From Gonapodya prolifera JEL478 (Eukaryota > Monoblepharomycota > Monoblepharidomycetes > Monoblepharidales > Gonapodyaceae): 64,000 nucleotides of DNA. Below the pieces are notes generated by a model, which did not search any database, was not told where the DNA came from, and worked only from the letters and a program-made list of their open reading frames with translations. Location: contig KQ965790.1 of assembly GCA_001574975.1 (NCBI GenBank), positions 7,676 through 71,675 of the forward strand, given 5' to 3'. Shown piece by piece: positions 26,900-38,990 of this stretch. A program made the position numbers and the translations under genes. Numbering within the stretch: position 1 is the first letter of the stretch; each line of letters opens with the position of its first letter.

Positions 26900-29800
26900 T
26901 TACAGCTTTATCGTCCCACGACTATAGAGGCATAGCCCGTCGTACTAGCAATCATTGTGTGAATAAAAATATCCATGCGAGTGCTCCCGGAACGTGTCCT
27001 TACCATTTCAGCGCCAACGTAATCAGCAATACTCTTATTTTTGAACACTGCAATCTTCAACGATTCAACTGAGAACTCCACAAAGAGGTTTGTGTGGATG
27101 GCTCTAACAGATGGAAACACGTCATAGAAAGGTCCAACATTGGAGCATCAGCTTTCTGCTTGCCCTTACCGTCCCATCCCTTCTATTATAACAAAGTCTG
27201 CCTTCGAAGCCTCCACAGCAAGTTCACGATCTACTCTTCTCAGATCTTCGACAACACATGTGCGAACATAATGTTTGAGAAGAGGGAGGGGGAAACAAGA
27301 AGGACGCTCACCTAAGCAAGGAGACCCGGACCCATTCCCCATGGCACGGAGTCTACCACTCTGGTATGCATCAAAAACAATGGCATCCTTAGAGCCAACT
27401 GATGTAAGGATTTCATGGAGTTCGGAAACCTTCGTAGATGCGTCAAAAGAAGGACATGCGTTACGCGGTCGAAGAGGGCTAACGCACCGTCACATCATTG
27501 ACGGCTGGATAAGTGTTGGCAGCGAGAATCACTTCGCTGCCTTTTCGCAAAAGGGCTCTGATGAATGGCAAGACACCAAGAAGAATATCGGCGCCGCTGT
27601 TGTCCACAAACATGAGCACCCGCTTTGGAGCTGGTTCGTTTAAAAGTCGGTCGACCAGCCCAGAAGCTTGCCACCATTTGGCCGATCGCTTCACTTTGAG
27701 CTATGATTGCGACGTCAAAAATGGTCGGCCAACGTCTTTGATGTCAAGGACACTAGTATCACCTTTGCAGAATCGAAATTCAAGTCTCCTTGTTTCAACA
27801 TCTCGATAATTTGAGTGCTCCCTGATTTTGGGGGATGAGTTGTGCGCTCGCTCAGAGACACGTAAGATCACGTACCCCAGTCAAACTATACGAAAGCAAG
27901 TAAGTGAAAAAACGATCGCTCCAAACCAAAAACTCTAGAATGAATGTACCATGTTCCCTGCAGCAACATTTTCAATTAATTCTGTCAGCCTCTCCGTTTC
28001 GTCACTTATCTGGTCCGTTTTCTTTACAACCATGTCGTATGCTTCAAGCGCTGCTTCGTTTTCACTCCGCTTCACATGCTCATAGACTACAATTGTGAGT
28101 GAGATAAAAATTCCAGAAGAAAAGCGAAGTTGGGCTCACTGTCAAAAAATCCCATTTCGTGGAGCGTCATCTCGCGCAAGATGAGGAAACTTCTCACCGA
28201 TGGCGTTCCGTAAGCGTGAGGCTCTTCCCGCAAACGGGCAAGATGATTGCGATATGTGGATTCAAAGAGTTCCGCCTTTGTATTGTCCGACGCGCTGTTG
28301 GACCATGTCAGCGCCATTTCGACAAGCTGATGAAGATTTTTTTCGAGAATGTTTATCCACTCCTGTGTAAGTCGAGGGTTTGAAGGTAACTCCATTGTGT
28401 CGGGTTGGTACAGGGAACCATCTGCAAGAAGGGGGAACGACACCAGACTTTCAAAAAGATTAGGTGCGATTGTCAGCATAAATGTGGGAAACAAACGGAA
28501 AGGAACAGAACGAACGGAGTTGGGGCGACATCCAAGGTGCCAACAGCAGACAGGCTTGCAGCAGTTTTTCGATCTGCAAGTGTGAAATTCTCGTAGAAAG
28601 ACCCTGATCGCAGTCGCTTCGGTGTATGCTTCAAGAAAGCACCAACTGCCCCAAGATAACCTTCATGCCGTAAAAAAAACGCCCTCATTTTGCCTCTACT
28701 CCAGAAATTGACAGCAAATGAAAGTGTGTTCATTGTGGGAGAGTGCCCCCGAATGAAAGAGCCACCAAAAAATATGCGCTCGATACCGTGAAGTTGCGCG
28801 TTGAGATACGCTGGACGGAAGCATTTAAAATCTGGCATCGATCGAGAGAATCAAAAAAAATGACCACACCTATTTGGCCGATGTTGTTCGAAATCATATA
28901 GAGCAGTGACTGGCAGATGTCCTCGGGTTTTGTTGAGCGTCGTTCTTCCGCAGGCTTTTTGAAAACCTGAGGATCCGTCTTGCTGGCAAATGCATTCTTT
29001 TTTGTGGGAGAAGGACAATCCTAACCTTACCAAAGCTGGAAGCGATCGTTGTGACCTTCAGTCCTACCCGGGAATAGTCACTATGCTTTTGTCAGCTTTG
29101 TGTCACCCGTCGAACGTACAGCGACATCCTACCTCCCGTAAATATCACCGACAAGCCTTACGAGAATGAGAGAAGCACAGCGACGTCAATCCATAATGCC
29201 GTTTCAAGCACAAAGGTGAGTACACACATGTCCACACCCTTATTGTCACCGAGTTTTGATAGCTCGAGCATATCATCGTACGTTTGCGCAGGGGTGAGAA
29301 GTGACTAGAGCAGCGTTGTGAGAAATTCCTTGCGACGTGACAGTGTAAAATAGATGTTGAACCTACGAGGAGTCCCCACAACGTACCACCACCTACGGAT
29401 GTACCCGAGATTCGCTCAAATTGGTCCTCGCCCGAAACTTTCAGCAGAGAAACTCCCGAGCCTATGTTGACAAGCATGTACGGATACAGTTGCGAGCTGA
29501 TCTGCTCGAAAACGACTGGTTCCCCTGCACGTGCTTCATCGTACGAGAAACATTCGTCGGGTATTTCCTACAAATAACCGCGTGACAACAGCAGTTATGT
29601 CATCAAAGCCCTACACTTACCTTAAGAAGGAAGTTGAGACCGGTCAGAAGGCACTCCATCTCATCCTCTGACTGGACAATGACATTGAGGCGACGCTCGA
29701 TCAATTCCTTGTACTTGAAGGCACCTCCACCGGTAGCAAGAATCGTCTTGATTGGGAAAATACACCGTCAGTGCTATGGTGGCCCTGACATCGTCGCTGT

Positions 29801-30288
29801 CTTACCCTCAAGTTTCGTGGAATTTTTTGAGAAGCGACATCCTTATTGTTGGACTGAGATGGCTCGTCCACATCCACTGAATCCAACAAGGTGTCCACAA
29901 AATCTAAGCATTCGTGTATCGACTCTGTTTCAAATCTCCGGAAATTGAGTCGTCCACCAGAGTTTGGACCTCCTCCACCGCGCGAAAACCACACAACTTT
30001 GGTGAGAGAACCACCTATGTCAAGTGATATTTGGTCTGCAAACGAAAGTTTTGGGAACATAATTGCGCTATGCAATTTCTTAGGGAAGGTGGAATGCTTG
30101 ATCGACGTGTGCACGCGCGCTCACTTGGCGTCATTGGATGAGTTTGCAGCGCCGATTTTGGCTCCTTCGCTGCAGTTTAAAGATCGGTTGTTTGATTCCG
30201 ATGATCCGAATCTGCTCGACCATCGATCCCACCTGTCGACGCCGAAAAGTGGTTCTAGTGATGCGTTTCCGTTGTGATTGGACGCCAT
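26900..30288 (-). CDS. PANK4: PANK4-type pantothenate kinase fused to DUF89 phosphatase
   Basis: N-terminal type II pantothenate kinase (first step of CoA synthesis) fused to a C-terminal DUF89 phosphatase (4'-phosphopantetheine phosphatase in studied PANK4 proteins). Exon 1 begins [20 protein letters not shown]. The intron ends before [13 protein letters not shown], leading to the ATP-binding [15 protein letters not shown]. Then come [57 protein letters not shown] and [20 protein letters not shown]. The DUF89 part has [48 protein letters not shown] and [20 protein letters not shown]. The kinase Glu (codon 29660-29662) and Arg (29413-29415), replaced in human PANK4, are present. The stop at 26900 assumes one last short intron; without it the stop is at 26908. 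Confidence 0.9.
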
Positions 30289-31268
30289 CGCGTGGGTCGA
30301 AGGGTTGAATCGAGATTCACTTGACCGGTTGACCAAGGGTCGCCGGCAAAATAAGTTGGACCCAAGTAATCACTCAATTGTTCCCACCATCCCCCCGCTA
30401 TTTACTGAGCAATCAAATCCCCACATCACGTCTTTGAGTGTCCTTAAGAAGAATTACGCTTCGTTTTGTGCGATAGCTGTTGGAATGTTCAAATGAACAG
30501 TGATGGGCTTCAATTCTCTCAATTGTTACTCCTGGACCGGAGGACGCAGCGCCGAGGGATAGATGTGGAGGTGTGCAAACTACGAGTCCTGTCTCATCCC
30601 AATCGGAGATTATAAGAGGATACGTTTCAGTCGAATGTTCTCAAGACTGGACATCGCTAGAAAGAGCAAATGGAGGACGGAAGGGACAGACTTCGCTCGA
30701 CGTGAATATTTGCCATGTGTGGAATGTGTGGATGCCGGAGCATCTTCCAGGTGCTTGGGTAATGTGATTCCACAGGTGAAGATGACATCGACGCATTCAA
30801 TGAAAACAAACGCTGCCCGATTCAATGAAACCCAAGGCTGAAAGCTTGCTTACATTGGTGGAGGACCAAGCAATGAAAATGAAATACGTTCCACTGGACC
30901 TCCCGACCAGGCGCCAGGCGCCAGGCCACGCTCTTATTTTTTCTTTCTTTCCTCTTCTGTCCTATTTGCTCTTTTCCCAGACTGATTCGCAACCTTACTC
31001 AAGCTCAAATGAACGCACAGATGAACGTACCCTACCTACCAATTTTAATGGTATCCCACGTCACCTCACCCTCTTCCCCCATTCTCTTACCAAATTCACC
31101 AGTCGTAATCTTGACTGTCAAATCTTTCTTAATCTGGATTATATCGCATTGTACTACTGTCCACTTCCTCTTCTTGTTGCCGAACAACGGACGGCGTTCA
31201 AGTGTTCAAAGCTCTCGCAACGCCCAGGGGGTATTAAAAAAAAAGTTGGCAGACGAAAATGTAAAACA
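30289..31268. other. Intergenic region between PANK4-type gene and KNL1
   Basis: About 980 bp. It holds the PANK4-type promoter next to 30288 and the KNL1 3' end. A plus-strand frame near 30573-30767 (IRGYVSVECSQDWTSLERAN) has a coding-like composition, but I find no splice-linked partner exon and recognise nothing in it. Around 30930-31130 the plus strand is T- and C-rich. Confidence 0.4.
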
Positions 31269-34200
31269 CTACAATGAATCTACAAGCAACGTCTTGCGAA
31301 CTTCCCGACAGACTGCTGTCATACGCCCATGAACTTTCGGCGTCACTTCAATTATGTTTCTCACATCCTCTTCCCTGCACCGACATATAAATTAATCGCA
31401 GTTTTGAGAACACACCAAAGAAAGCATATTACCTGACATTTCCATAGCAATATTCGAAAGACCAACACAGAGTACCAAAAGGGTATGTCACAGCACCGTC
31501 TCCATCGGCGTAAAAAATGACTCGAAATCGTGTCCTCGTGGCAAGATCGAAAAAGAGCACAGAAGCGGCCAGCCGTGGAGCGTCGATGTTATCGCCTTTC
31601 TCGAAGTTCAGTTTTACGTTGGCGAAATCTCTAATGCTGGTAACGTCCCGTAGGAATAGTTTCAGGCGTGTCCATGTGTCGCTGACATCGCTCAGGACCT
31701 AAAGTTGATCCGGGTCATGAGAATCCTGTTAACGTCTACAGAGAATCAGCTCACCTTGATCAGGTCATGATTTTGCACTGTGGATCCCCATTTGCGTACG
31801 ACATTTCGAAGGGTCCCTTCCAACTGTTGATCATATATGCAATTAACCACCGCGGAACGTGATACCCATCCAGCGACTCACCTTTTGCATGTCAAGCGCC
31901 TGACGAGCGTTCCAAACAGCCTTGACGGATTCCTATCGAAACCCAGTTATGACGTGAGTACTTAGGATTGCAAGGAAAGCTTACCTTTTTTGTTGCGAGC
32001 TCAATATGCACAAAGTACGTGGGATCCGCCACATGTCGGTTGAATGTGATTGTTACAGTATCGTCGTACTGTAGTGACACTTTCGACGGGGATATTCGAA
32101 TGGGGGACCAGGATGTAGCAGCAACCAAGATCTGATAGTCCTCTACAGTACGAAAGTTATAATCACACATCGTCGAGCTAAGTAAGTGACTCTACAAACC
32201 TTGAAGACTGGTGAACTCTCTTAAGCTCAACACTTTCTTCATGACCATTTTCTCTTTCGCTTCGGTCGTTTGCTTCAGATATAAATCCGTTAGGTGAATG
32301 AAAAAGAGATTGTATCCCATCAACTGCCCACCCTATTGATGGAAGTTTCTTCAGCCAAGAGTTGTTCGCTTTCTTTCTTTGCTGCCGCCAATCGCTCTGC
32401 GAGCAACTTCCTTCGCTCGCGGCACTGTTCGTGTCTTACCCTGAAGGTGAGAATCGAGAAAGAAATGCTAAATGAGCTGAATAGAGTAGAGGAAGGTCGA
32501 CAGGCTCACAAAGAATCCATTTGTGCTGTTTGAACAGCCTGTATTTCTGCCTCGTGAGCCGGCACCACCCCTACTAATCTATCACCACGGAGAAGTTAGC
32601 ACTTCTACACAGTTCTGAGCGCAAAAGAAACACCCACCGTTCTTTCAAGCGTACAAACTCGCGTTCAAGACTTTGATTGCGGCGCTCGTACAAGGGCAGT
32701 TGATGAAGAATTTTCAGCGCCTCGGCAATATGTCTCTTGTTCTGGCGGTATCTCTGTCAACAAAGTTCGTGAAGGACCAACAGGGAAGCACCAACCTCTC
32801 GCAATGTGAGAAGGTGTGGTGTGAGGTACGAAATCTGCGATTGGGCCACATCTCGTAGGTACGTTTGTCTATTACTCTCCCACTGAAGGTGTTGCAGTGA
32901 TTTAGCCTTCTTGACTTTGTCCTAGAGTGAACAGACTCAATGGGCGGGCGTCCTGTTTTCATACAACAGAACTCACACTAAATTGCGATTGCTCTTGTCG
33001 GGAACCATTCAAATAATCCAAGATGACCAAGGGCATACTTTCTAAGGCTCTGTTGTTGAAGTGTGCAAGACCCGCTTCCAAAGTTGCAATGTTTTGTTCG
33101 AACTCCCGAGATTCCTGAAACATGATAGTATTTGAGTCCCCTAGACCAATCCAAGATCAACTTGCTAAGGCTCACATGGAGTACAATGACTTCCTTGGAT
33201 CCGACGTATACCCCGTTGAAGAACTCTTCATCAAATTTCATCGCTACAAAAGCCTCGGTTAGGTGCCGTTTCCGGTCGGACAAAGGTTCTCACTCACGAT
33301 CATGTTGCGTCAAAGCTGGAACAGGTTGAAGCGCAGATTGAGTTGTGCTACTGAAACTAAGATTGATCATATCCATAAACATATCCAGTGTAAGGCTTGA
33401 CGGCGGCGAAAATACGACATCCTGCTTGAACGAGGTGGGTAATTGTGAAGGTGCGGAAACCGAATGCTCATATTTACCGAACTAAAGGAATCATTGGGAG
33501 AATCCGGAGCGGGTTGCTCATCCGTCAGAAGGTCAACTATTGATAGTGATAGTCAGGAGAGCTAACGTAAATGGTTCCGCTAACTTACCATCAATACGAC
33601 CCAACGTCTTCTCCGAAAACACGACTTCCGGATCCTCTATGATGCGATCCGGAGTGGCCGAAACCAAAGCGTCCTCGGAGCCTTGAGGGGCAGAAACCAA
33701 AGCGTCGTCGGAGCTTGGAGTACTGAGGATGACTTCTTCAATGTTGTCTGCTGCACTTGTTGACCCAGACGACCTTGACCTCAACGCTAGATTTGCAGCG
33801 GTGATGCTGGCTCTCCGTCGCAAAGGAGACACTCCAGTCCCTAACAAAGGGCGACGGTCTTGCAAGCCTGGCGATTTTTTGGCAGGGCTGGGAAGCAAAC
33901 ATTGTTGGTGACGCGGGGGGCTTGCAGGTTGCGACGCCACAAGTTTCCGACCCGACTCTGTCGGCTTCGTGGTTGCACGGGGCGATTTTCGGACAACTGT
34001 GGCTGCAGGACTGCTGTTTACGTCAAAAGATGGTTTCGAGGGTCTGAAACTGCGAAGACTTGGTGTGGTGGGCTTTTGCCGCGATGATGGTGACTTTGAG
34101 GCGGTGGATGGCAGTGTTGGCGAAGCTGAAAGTTGCTTCGCTGGTGTTTCAGGAGCTTCCGCATGTACAGGGGCTGCTTCTACAGCCACGGGGTTTCGTG

Positions 34201-36370
34201 GAATAGAATGGTCCGTCTCTTCGATGACAGAGAATTCACACGCAGGTGTTGCGGTCGCCACATCTATGAGGCGTGTTGCAGTCCTTCCGTGGAAAGTATC
34301 GTCGTTAAAGGATGAAATGGATGAAGCAGTAAGTTGCTGCTCGTCCATAAAATCAAGTGTCTGCGGAGATTGTGGCAAAAAACTCCTGTGATCTGGTGTG
34401 ATTGTGTTGGTTATAAGACATGTTTGACATTTTCGATGTCACGAACCATCTTCGACATCTGCAAAGCTCAATAATTTTGGAGTCATGGAACCTGATCCGT
34501 AAGAGAAAATGTTCTTGCGATCAGTGCTTGGTCGAGCTTCCTCGCCCTTGCCTTCCAAGTCTTGACACAATGAATGTGAACAAGGTCAACTAATGTCCTT
34601 ACCACGATCCAACAAAGGTCATTACTTACTTTTCGAAGGATTCGGACTTTCGGCAGTGCGAGATTCACTTCGAAGTTCATTCAGGAGCCCGCCGACAGCA
34701 GTGGTTAGTGGGAACTCGTCCTCAGAGTCAATCACAGAGCTATCTGACGTTGGGGATCCCAACTCTAGAATATAGAGAGCTTTATGAGAAACACAAACTA
34801 TAATTGTAGTGAGAGACGCACCTGCACGGTTGAGGAGCGAAGCATCCAGTGAATGCCTGGGAGAATCGATTTCAGAGTACGGTAGATTCTCTTTGTCCAC
34901 TTCAGGGAGAATATCTTCGCACAAGCGTGTGAAGGACTCGATTTCCACCAATGCAGACTGCCACTTTGGCTCACCAGATGCGCGAAATCGAGAGCTTGTT
35001 GATCCTTTTGCTTTCCGAACGTCATGCACAAGAAACGGTGAATTCGCACTATCGAGAATCGCAACATTCCCTTTTCCTGCTTTCGGGTCAGGAGAGTTTA
35101 CAGAGCTGATCCGACCAACAGAACGCTCTGTCGCGTCATGGTCGTAACTTTGTTGGATAGTTGAGCCGTTGCCAGGTGACAAGATGTCGCTAACTCGCGG
35201 TGCAGAGCTCCGACGACTCGCAGCTGAGCTACGACGACTCTTGTAAGAATTTTCACCTAGAAGTAGGAGTGTGCGGGTCGCATTTCGTTCAGCGCGGTGG
35301 CTTTGAATGCCCTCAAAACTGGACTCACCAACAATACCACCAATCCCGCTAACGATCGAGAAATCTGCGTCATCTGTGAAGTCTGCTTCGCTGTCTGAAT
35401 CACCAGGTGCTCCAAATGAATCCCTTTGCGGCCCTGGTGATGGGTTGGGTGCGGATGGCGATTGACCATAAGGGGAACGAGGACTCTTTGGAGACGCGTT
35501 GCCCGATGAAGCGATAGATATTCGGGAAGATCTGCGCAGAATCGATCTTGGTTCTGGAGAGGAGGTACTAGCCGGACTCGCTGGGAGTGGAGGAGGTGGG
35601 AGAAGGTCCAGAGTGACTGACACATCCTCCACTGGACCAACGTCGAAGGAGGGACTGGGGACAATGCTCGTTGGAGCATTGCTTTCTTCCTCTTGTACGG
35701 AAAATAATTGTGACCGCCTCCGCTGGTTCGACTGTGACAGAGGGGAGCCTTTCACAGGAACATCCATGCTTCTGTTGGAACTGAGAATGCAAAGAATTGA
35801 AATGCTGTCTGCAGGATTTTGGTTGAGCAACTCACGAAACATCGCTGCTTATGCTTGTGTTGGCGTCATCTTTCGATTCTTGGAAATCGAAGCGGAAACC
35901 ATACACTTCACTGTTCCGAGGGTGGGAGATAAGTATCAACTAACAGTTCCAGCATCATTGAGCATACCTGGTTCGACGGACAGAGGATAAATTGGGGATC
36001 TGGAAGTTCGAGCCATCCGAATCTTGCGCTTCTAGCACGAAGTTGATGTCCGGATCCTCGAATTCGGGTTTTTGGACCGTTTGATCGTTCCTGAGGAAGG
36101 TGTCATCCTTGTTGAACACCCTACGTTGGAATGTTAATTTGTGAACTGCGTCGGATGGAGATGATAGGGCTCTCTCTCACCTCAAGTGTGCCGTTGATGC
36201 GAAGCTGACACGGCGGGAAACCAGAGACTTCCTGTTGCGATTTTGCCTTAACGAGAAAATTTAGCATACGTGCAATGAGTTCATTGTTTTGAGGGACGGT
36301 GTATTTACCTGTTGTCGTTGTCCGAGTTGATGTCCACCAGAGCTCTTCTCGGAGTTGGAGCTTTAGCCAT
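31269..36370 (-). CDS. KNL1: Outer kinetochore scaffold KNL1/Spc7/Spc105
   Basis: Kinetochore protein of the KMN network that recruits PP1 and the spindle checkpoint and binds Mis12. Exon 1 is MAKAPTPRRALVDINSDNDN. Splicing to the next exon gives RKSLVSRRVSFASTAHLRVF, with the PP1-docking RVSF motif (codons 36201-36212) in the classic SRRVSFA context. The long middle is Ser/Pro-rich and disordered. The C-terminal third is coiled coil (NQSLEREFVRLKERL, EQCRERRKLLAERLAAAKKE), followed by the RWD-type domain: ATSWSPIRISPSKVSLQYDD, VLSDVSDTWTRLKLFLRDV, TRTRFRVIFYADGDG. The last exon ends VCREVRKTLLVDSL. No clean MELT repeats were found, only MDEQQLT. CDC7 lies just downstream of its promoter on the same strand. 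Confidence 0.88.
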
Positions 36371-36401
36371 CGGTGATTGACCAGAGGCAAACGCCGCTTC
36401 A

Positions 36402-36807
36402 ATGTCCTCGTCCGTTACAGTTCGCGATGGCGATTTCAGTATACTTCGCGGCCCGGCCTGCGAACAGCAACTAAATCATGATATCCTCCAATCGACCGAC
36501 CGACGACGCCTCACCGCTGAAGTCCTTCTACGCTTCCCTGCCGATTCAGAGACAAAATCATCCCCAAACAAGGAGCTGGCCCTCTTCGTTGGTGTCAATT
36601 TTGAAGGAGTGGGCATCACGGGGGAAACGGGTGGATTTGAGACTTCCGCACGATTCTCGCTCCGTTTATGTCGCGCCTAAATCAGATCGATGCGAATCGG
36701 CGAAGCGCGCCACGAAAAAATTGGGAATCCGGGCGGTACAGTTGAATGGGATGGCGGCGGCCGCCGAGGTGCCCTTGCACATCCCCTCTCCAACAAAATG
36801 CAAATGA
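36402..36807 (+). CDS. Possible small gene divergent from KNL1
   Basis: Two overlapping plus-strand frames lie between KNL1 and CDC7. One starts at the ATG at 36402 (MSSSVTVRDGDFSILRGPAC, 92 codons, stop at 36680). The other starts at 36478 (MISSNRPTDDASPLKSFYAS, 109 codons, stop at 36807) and contains LVSILKEWASRGKRVDLRLP. Neither is recognised. The first ATG is only 31 bp from the KNL1 ATG on the opposite strand, which would need a very compact divergent promoter. It may be one gene, or neither frame may be coding. Confidence 0.25.
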
Positions 36808-36831
36808 ATCTGTATGTACACATGTAACACT

Positions 36832-38462
36832 TCAATTTCGAATAAATGGATGATTTAAGGCGTCTTTCGCAGTGATTCGTTTCGCAGGATCCAGCTCCAG
36901 ACATCGCTCGAGGAGATCGTAACCCTCAGGTGGAATCTGTCGAGTGAAGAGCCCGTCTCCTGTCACAAGCTCACATAGTGCTTTAAATCCAATAGATTCC
37001 TTCTTTAGTTTTGGGAGATTCGATTGCCAGGTCACATCTTTCATTTGGGAGAATGTACGGAGTTAAGTTCGGGACAACATTGCATTCAAAGGCACAAAAA
37101 ACGCACTATGCAACCGTGCAACCTCCTCCATTTTGTTCGTGCCAAAGATGCAAGCGAGTTCCACCACAGCATTGGCGTCGTCGTTAGATTCGAAAAATGG
37201 GAAGCAGTGAGTGAAAAAGCAAAGGAGAGTTACACCACAAGACCACACGTCGATAGCTGCAAAAAAAGTAGGATGTTGAGCGTCGCAGGCCTTGCGGAAT
37301 ACTTTGTGAACAAAACTTGCCTGTGGTTTGACATTGGGATTTGAACAGAACTTCGGGTGCTCGGAAACCACGAGTTCCGGCACGGTTCGCCTTTTTGCTC
37401 GGCCTTCAATTTGGCACACTCGCATCAGTTTTAAAGCATATTTGAAACCACTCCCATACCTCGTTTCATTCTTCGGGATCTTCGCGCTGGTACCAAATTC
37501 GACATTCTCCATGAAGCTCGTGGCAGCGGGTTTCTTGCTGGTCTTGGACGATTGGACTTTTGCGGCTTCTACTAGGCGAGTGGCTACGTTTCGTTGTTGG
37601 AACTGATACGAGATTGTCAGTCTTTCGGGAAGCGTCAGGCACAACTTGAGCACACCTGCGCGAGCCCAAAGTCTGTCAACATCCCCCGACGTGTGATGAA
37701 GTTGTACATGAAATTGCTTGGCTTTATATCCCGGTGCATAATGCCGTGCTCGTGAAGTGCCTTCAAGGCAGTGAAGAGCTGTCTCATATAGCAACGTATG
37801 TCATCGACCTTGCAACTAGTGAAGTAATCCTGGGGCGGTTCAAGCTCAGTAAATGGAAAGGCGTCCAGTTCAAGTTTACCACGCACTCGAAAGTCCTGAT
37901 GCTCAAAGTAAGGAAGTACAATCACAACTTGATCACCTTTCCGCTCAGCGGTAATAATGGGAACAACACAATCAGAGCCACTTGGCACAGCGAATGTCAC
38001 CGTTATGCGTAATTCAGGGACATTGGCTTGACATCGAAAACTCACGTGAGGTCTGCGAGCATCTTGATTTCCGACATTATCCTGTTGGCGCTGCTCGTTT
38101 CATATATTCGTTTCAAAGCAACATGAACCACATCTGTCTTATTTCGATTGACTCCTGCTTGTTTAACCCATGTAGAGTTGTCATGCTCATCGTGCTTCAA
38201 ATCAATCGCTTTGTACACTGAGCTGAATGTGCCTTTTGACTTTCACGCTCAACAATCTGAATCCACACCGTGCGTATCGATTCCTCGTACCTTCGCCAAT
38301 CTTTTTTAATATCCGGAAGCGTTGTGCCAGTTCGGGCCACGAATCAAGAAACATTTCGATCTCATCCGCGGTTCCTCTGTCCTCTGAAGGATCAATGTCG
38401 CTGTCGTACGGATCCTCGGGAATTACGTCTACGGGAATATTCCGGGCAAACAAGACCGACAT
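36832..38462 (-). CDS. CDC7: Cell-division-cycle 7 kinase (CDC7, DDK catalytic subunit)
   Basis: Ser/Thr kinase that, with Dbf4, phosphorylates MCM helicases to fire replication origins. Start: MSVLFARNIPVDVIPEDPYD. The glycine loop is completed by splicing (KIGEGTFSSVYKAIDLKHDE), then VALKRIYETSS (catalytic Lys). HGIMHRDIKPSNFMYNF and GMLTDFGLAQ are intact. A family-typical insert (VCQIEGRAKRRT region) follows. The APE region reads RAGTRGFRAPEVLFKSQCQT and joins AIDVWSCGVTLLCFF only if a GC-AG intron (37257-37320) is removed. The protein ends LERCLELDPAKRITAKDALN and then HPFIRN. KNL1 starts about 460 bp downstream on the same strand. Confidence 0.93.
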
Positions 38463-38990
38463 CGTTGTGCCAAGGTGACAATGAGACTTGCCCAGGCGAG
38501 GTGTGCCAACAGGCAAGGTGTGCCTAAAAGCGAAGACAAGCCGCGGCATTTGCACATCTTCCCATCATAGTTTTCAGACCCCAATGGCCTATCACTGTCA
38601 CAGAACTTGAGAATCTCAATAACCCAAGCGCTGAAACGCCAATTAATGCTTACTGAATTGTTTAGCCCAGAAAATAATGACGGGCCTGCCTTCTTGATTT
38701 CTGCCACAAAAAGAGACAGATGGAGGCTTTGAAGGAAGCCGGGAATGGTGAGTTTTCTGCATATTTTCTGATGTGTGATGTGTACTACTGTGGTCCTTGA
38801 CTCTCGCACACTTCGGAAACGGGTATCCATCCATCCGAACAGGTCGCCGACCGACTAATTTTCGAGTTCGGATCTAACCACACAGGGCCGATTGCCTTTC
38901 GCCCAGTGTTGGGACTCGATTGGACGCGTGTGGAGCTCGGGTCGTGACAAAGTGGTTTTCTCTTCCTCTTGACCAATTCAAGTGCACAAA
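38463..38990. promoter_or_regulatory. Divergent promoter region, CDC7 and SERBP1
   Basis: A 528-bp gap lies between the CDC7 start (minus) and the SERBP1-like start (plus). I found no clear gene or named regulatory motif. A pyrimidine-rich TTCTCTTCCTCTTGACC tract lies just before the plus-strand ATG, as expected for a highly expressed translation gene. Confidence 0.4.

Noticed and set aside
37063-37340. Apparent loss of the APE motif in CDC7
   Set aside because: It appears only if the reading frame is followed through two introns. With introns removed, GTRGFRAPEV is intact.
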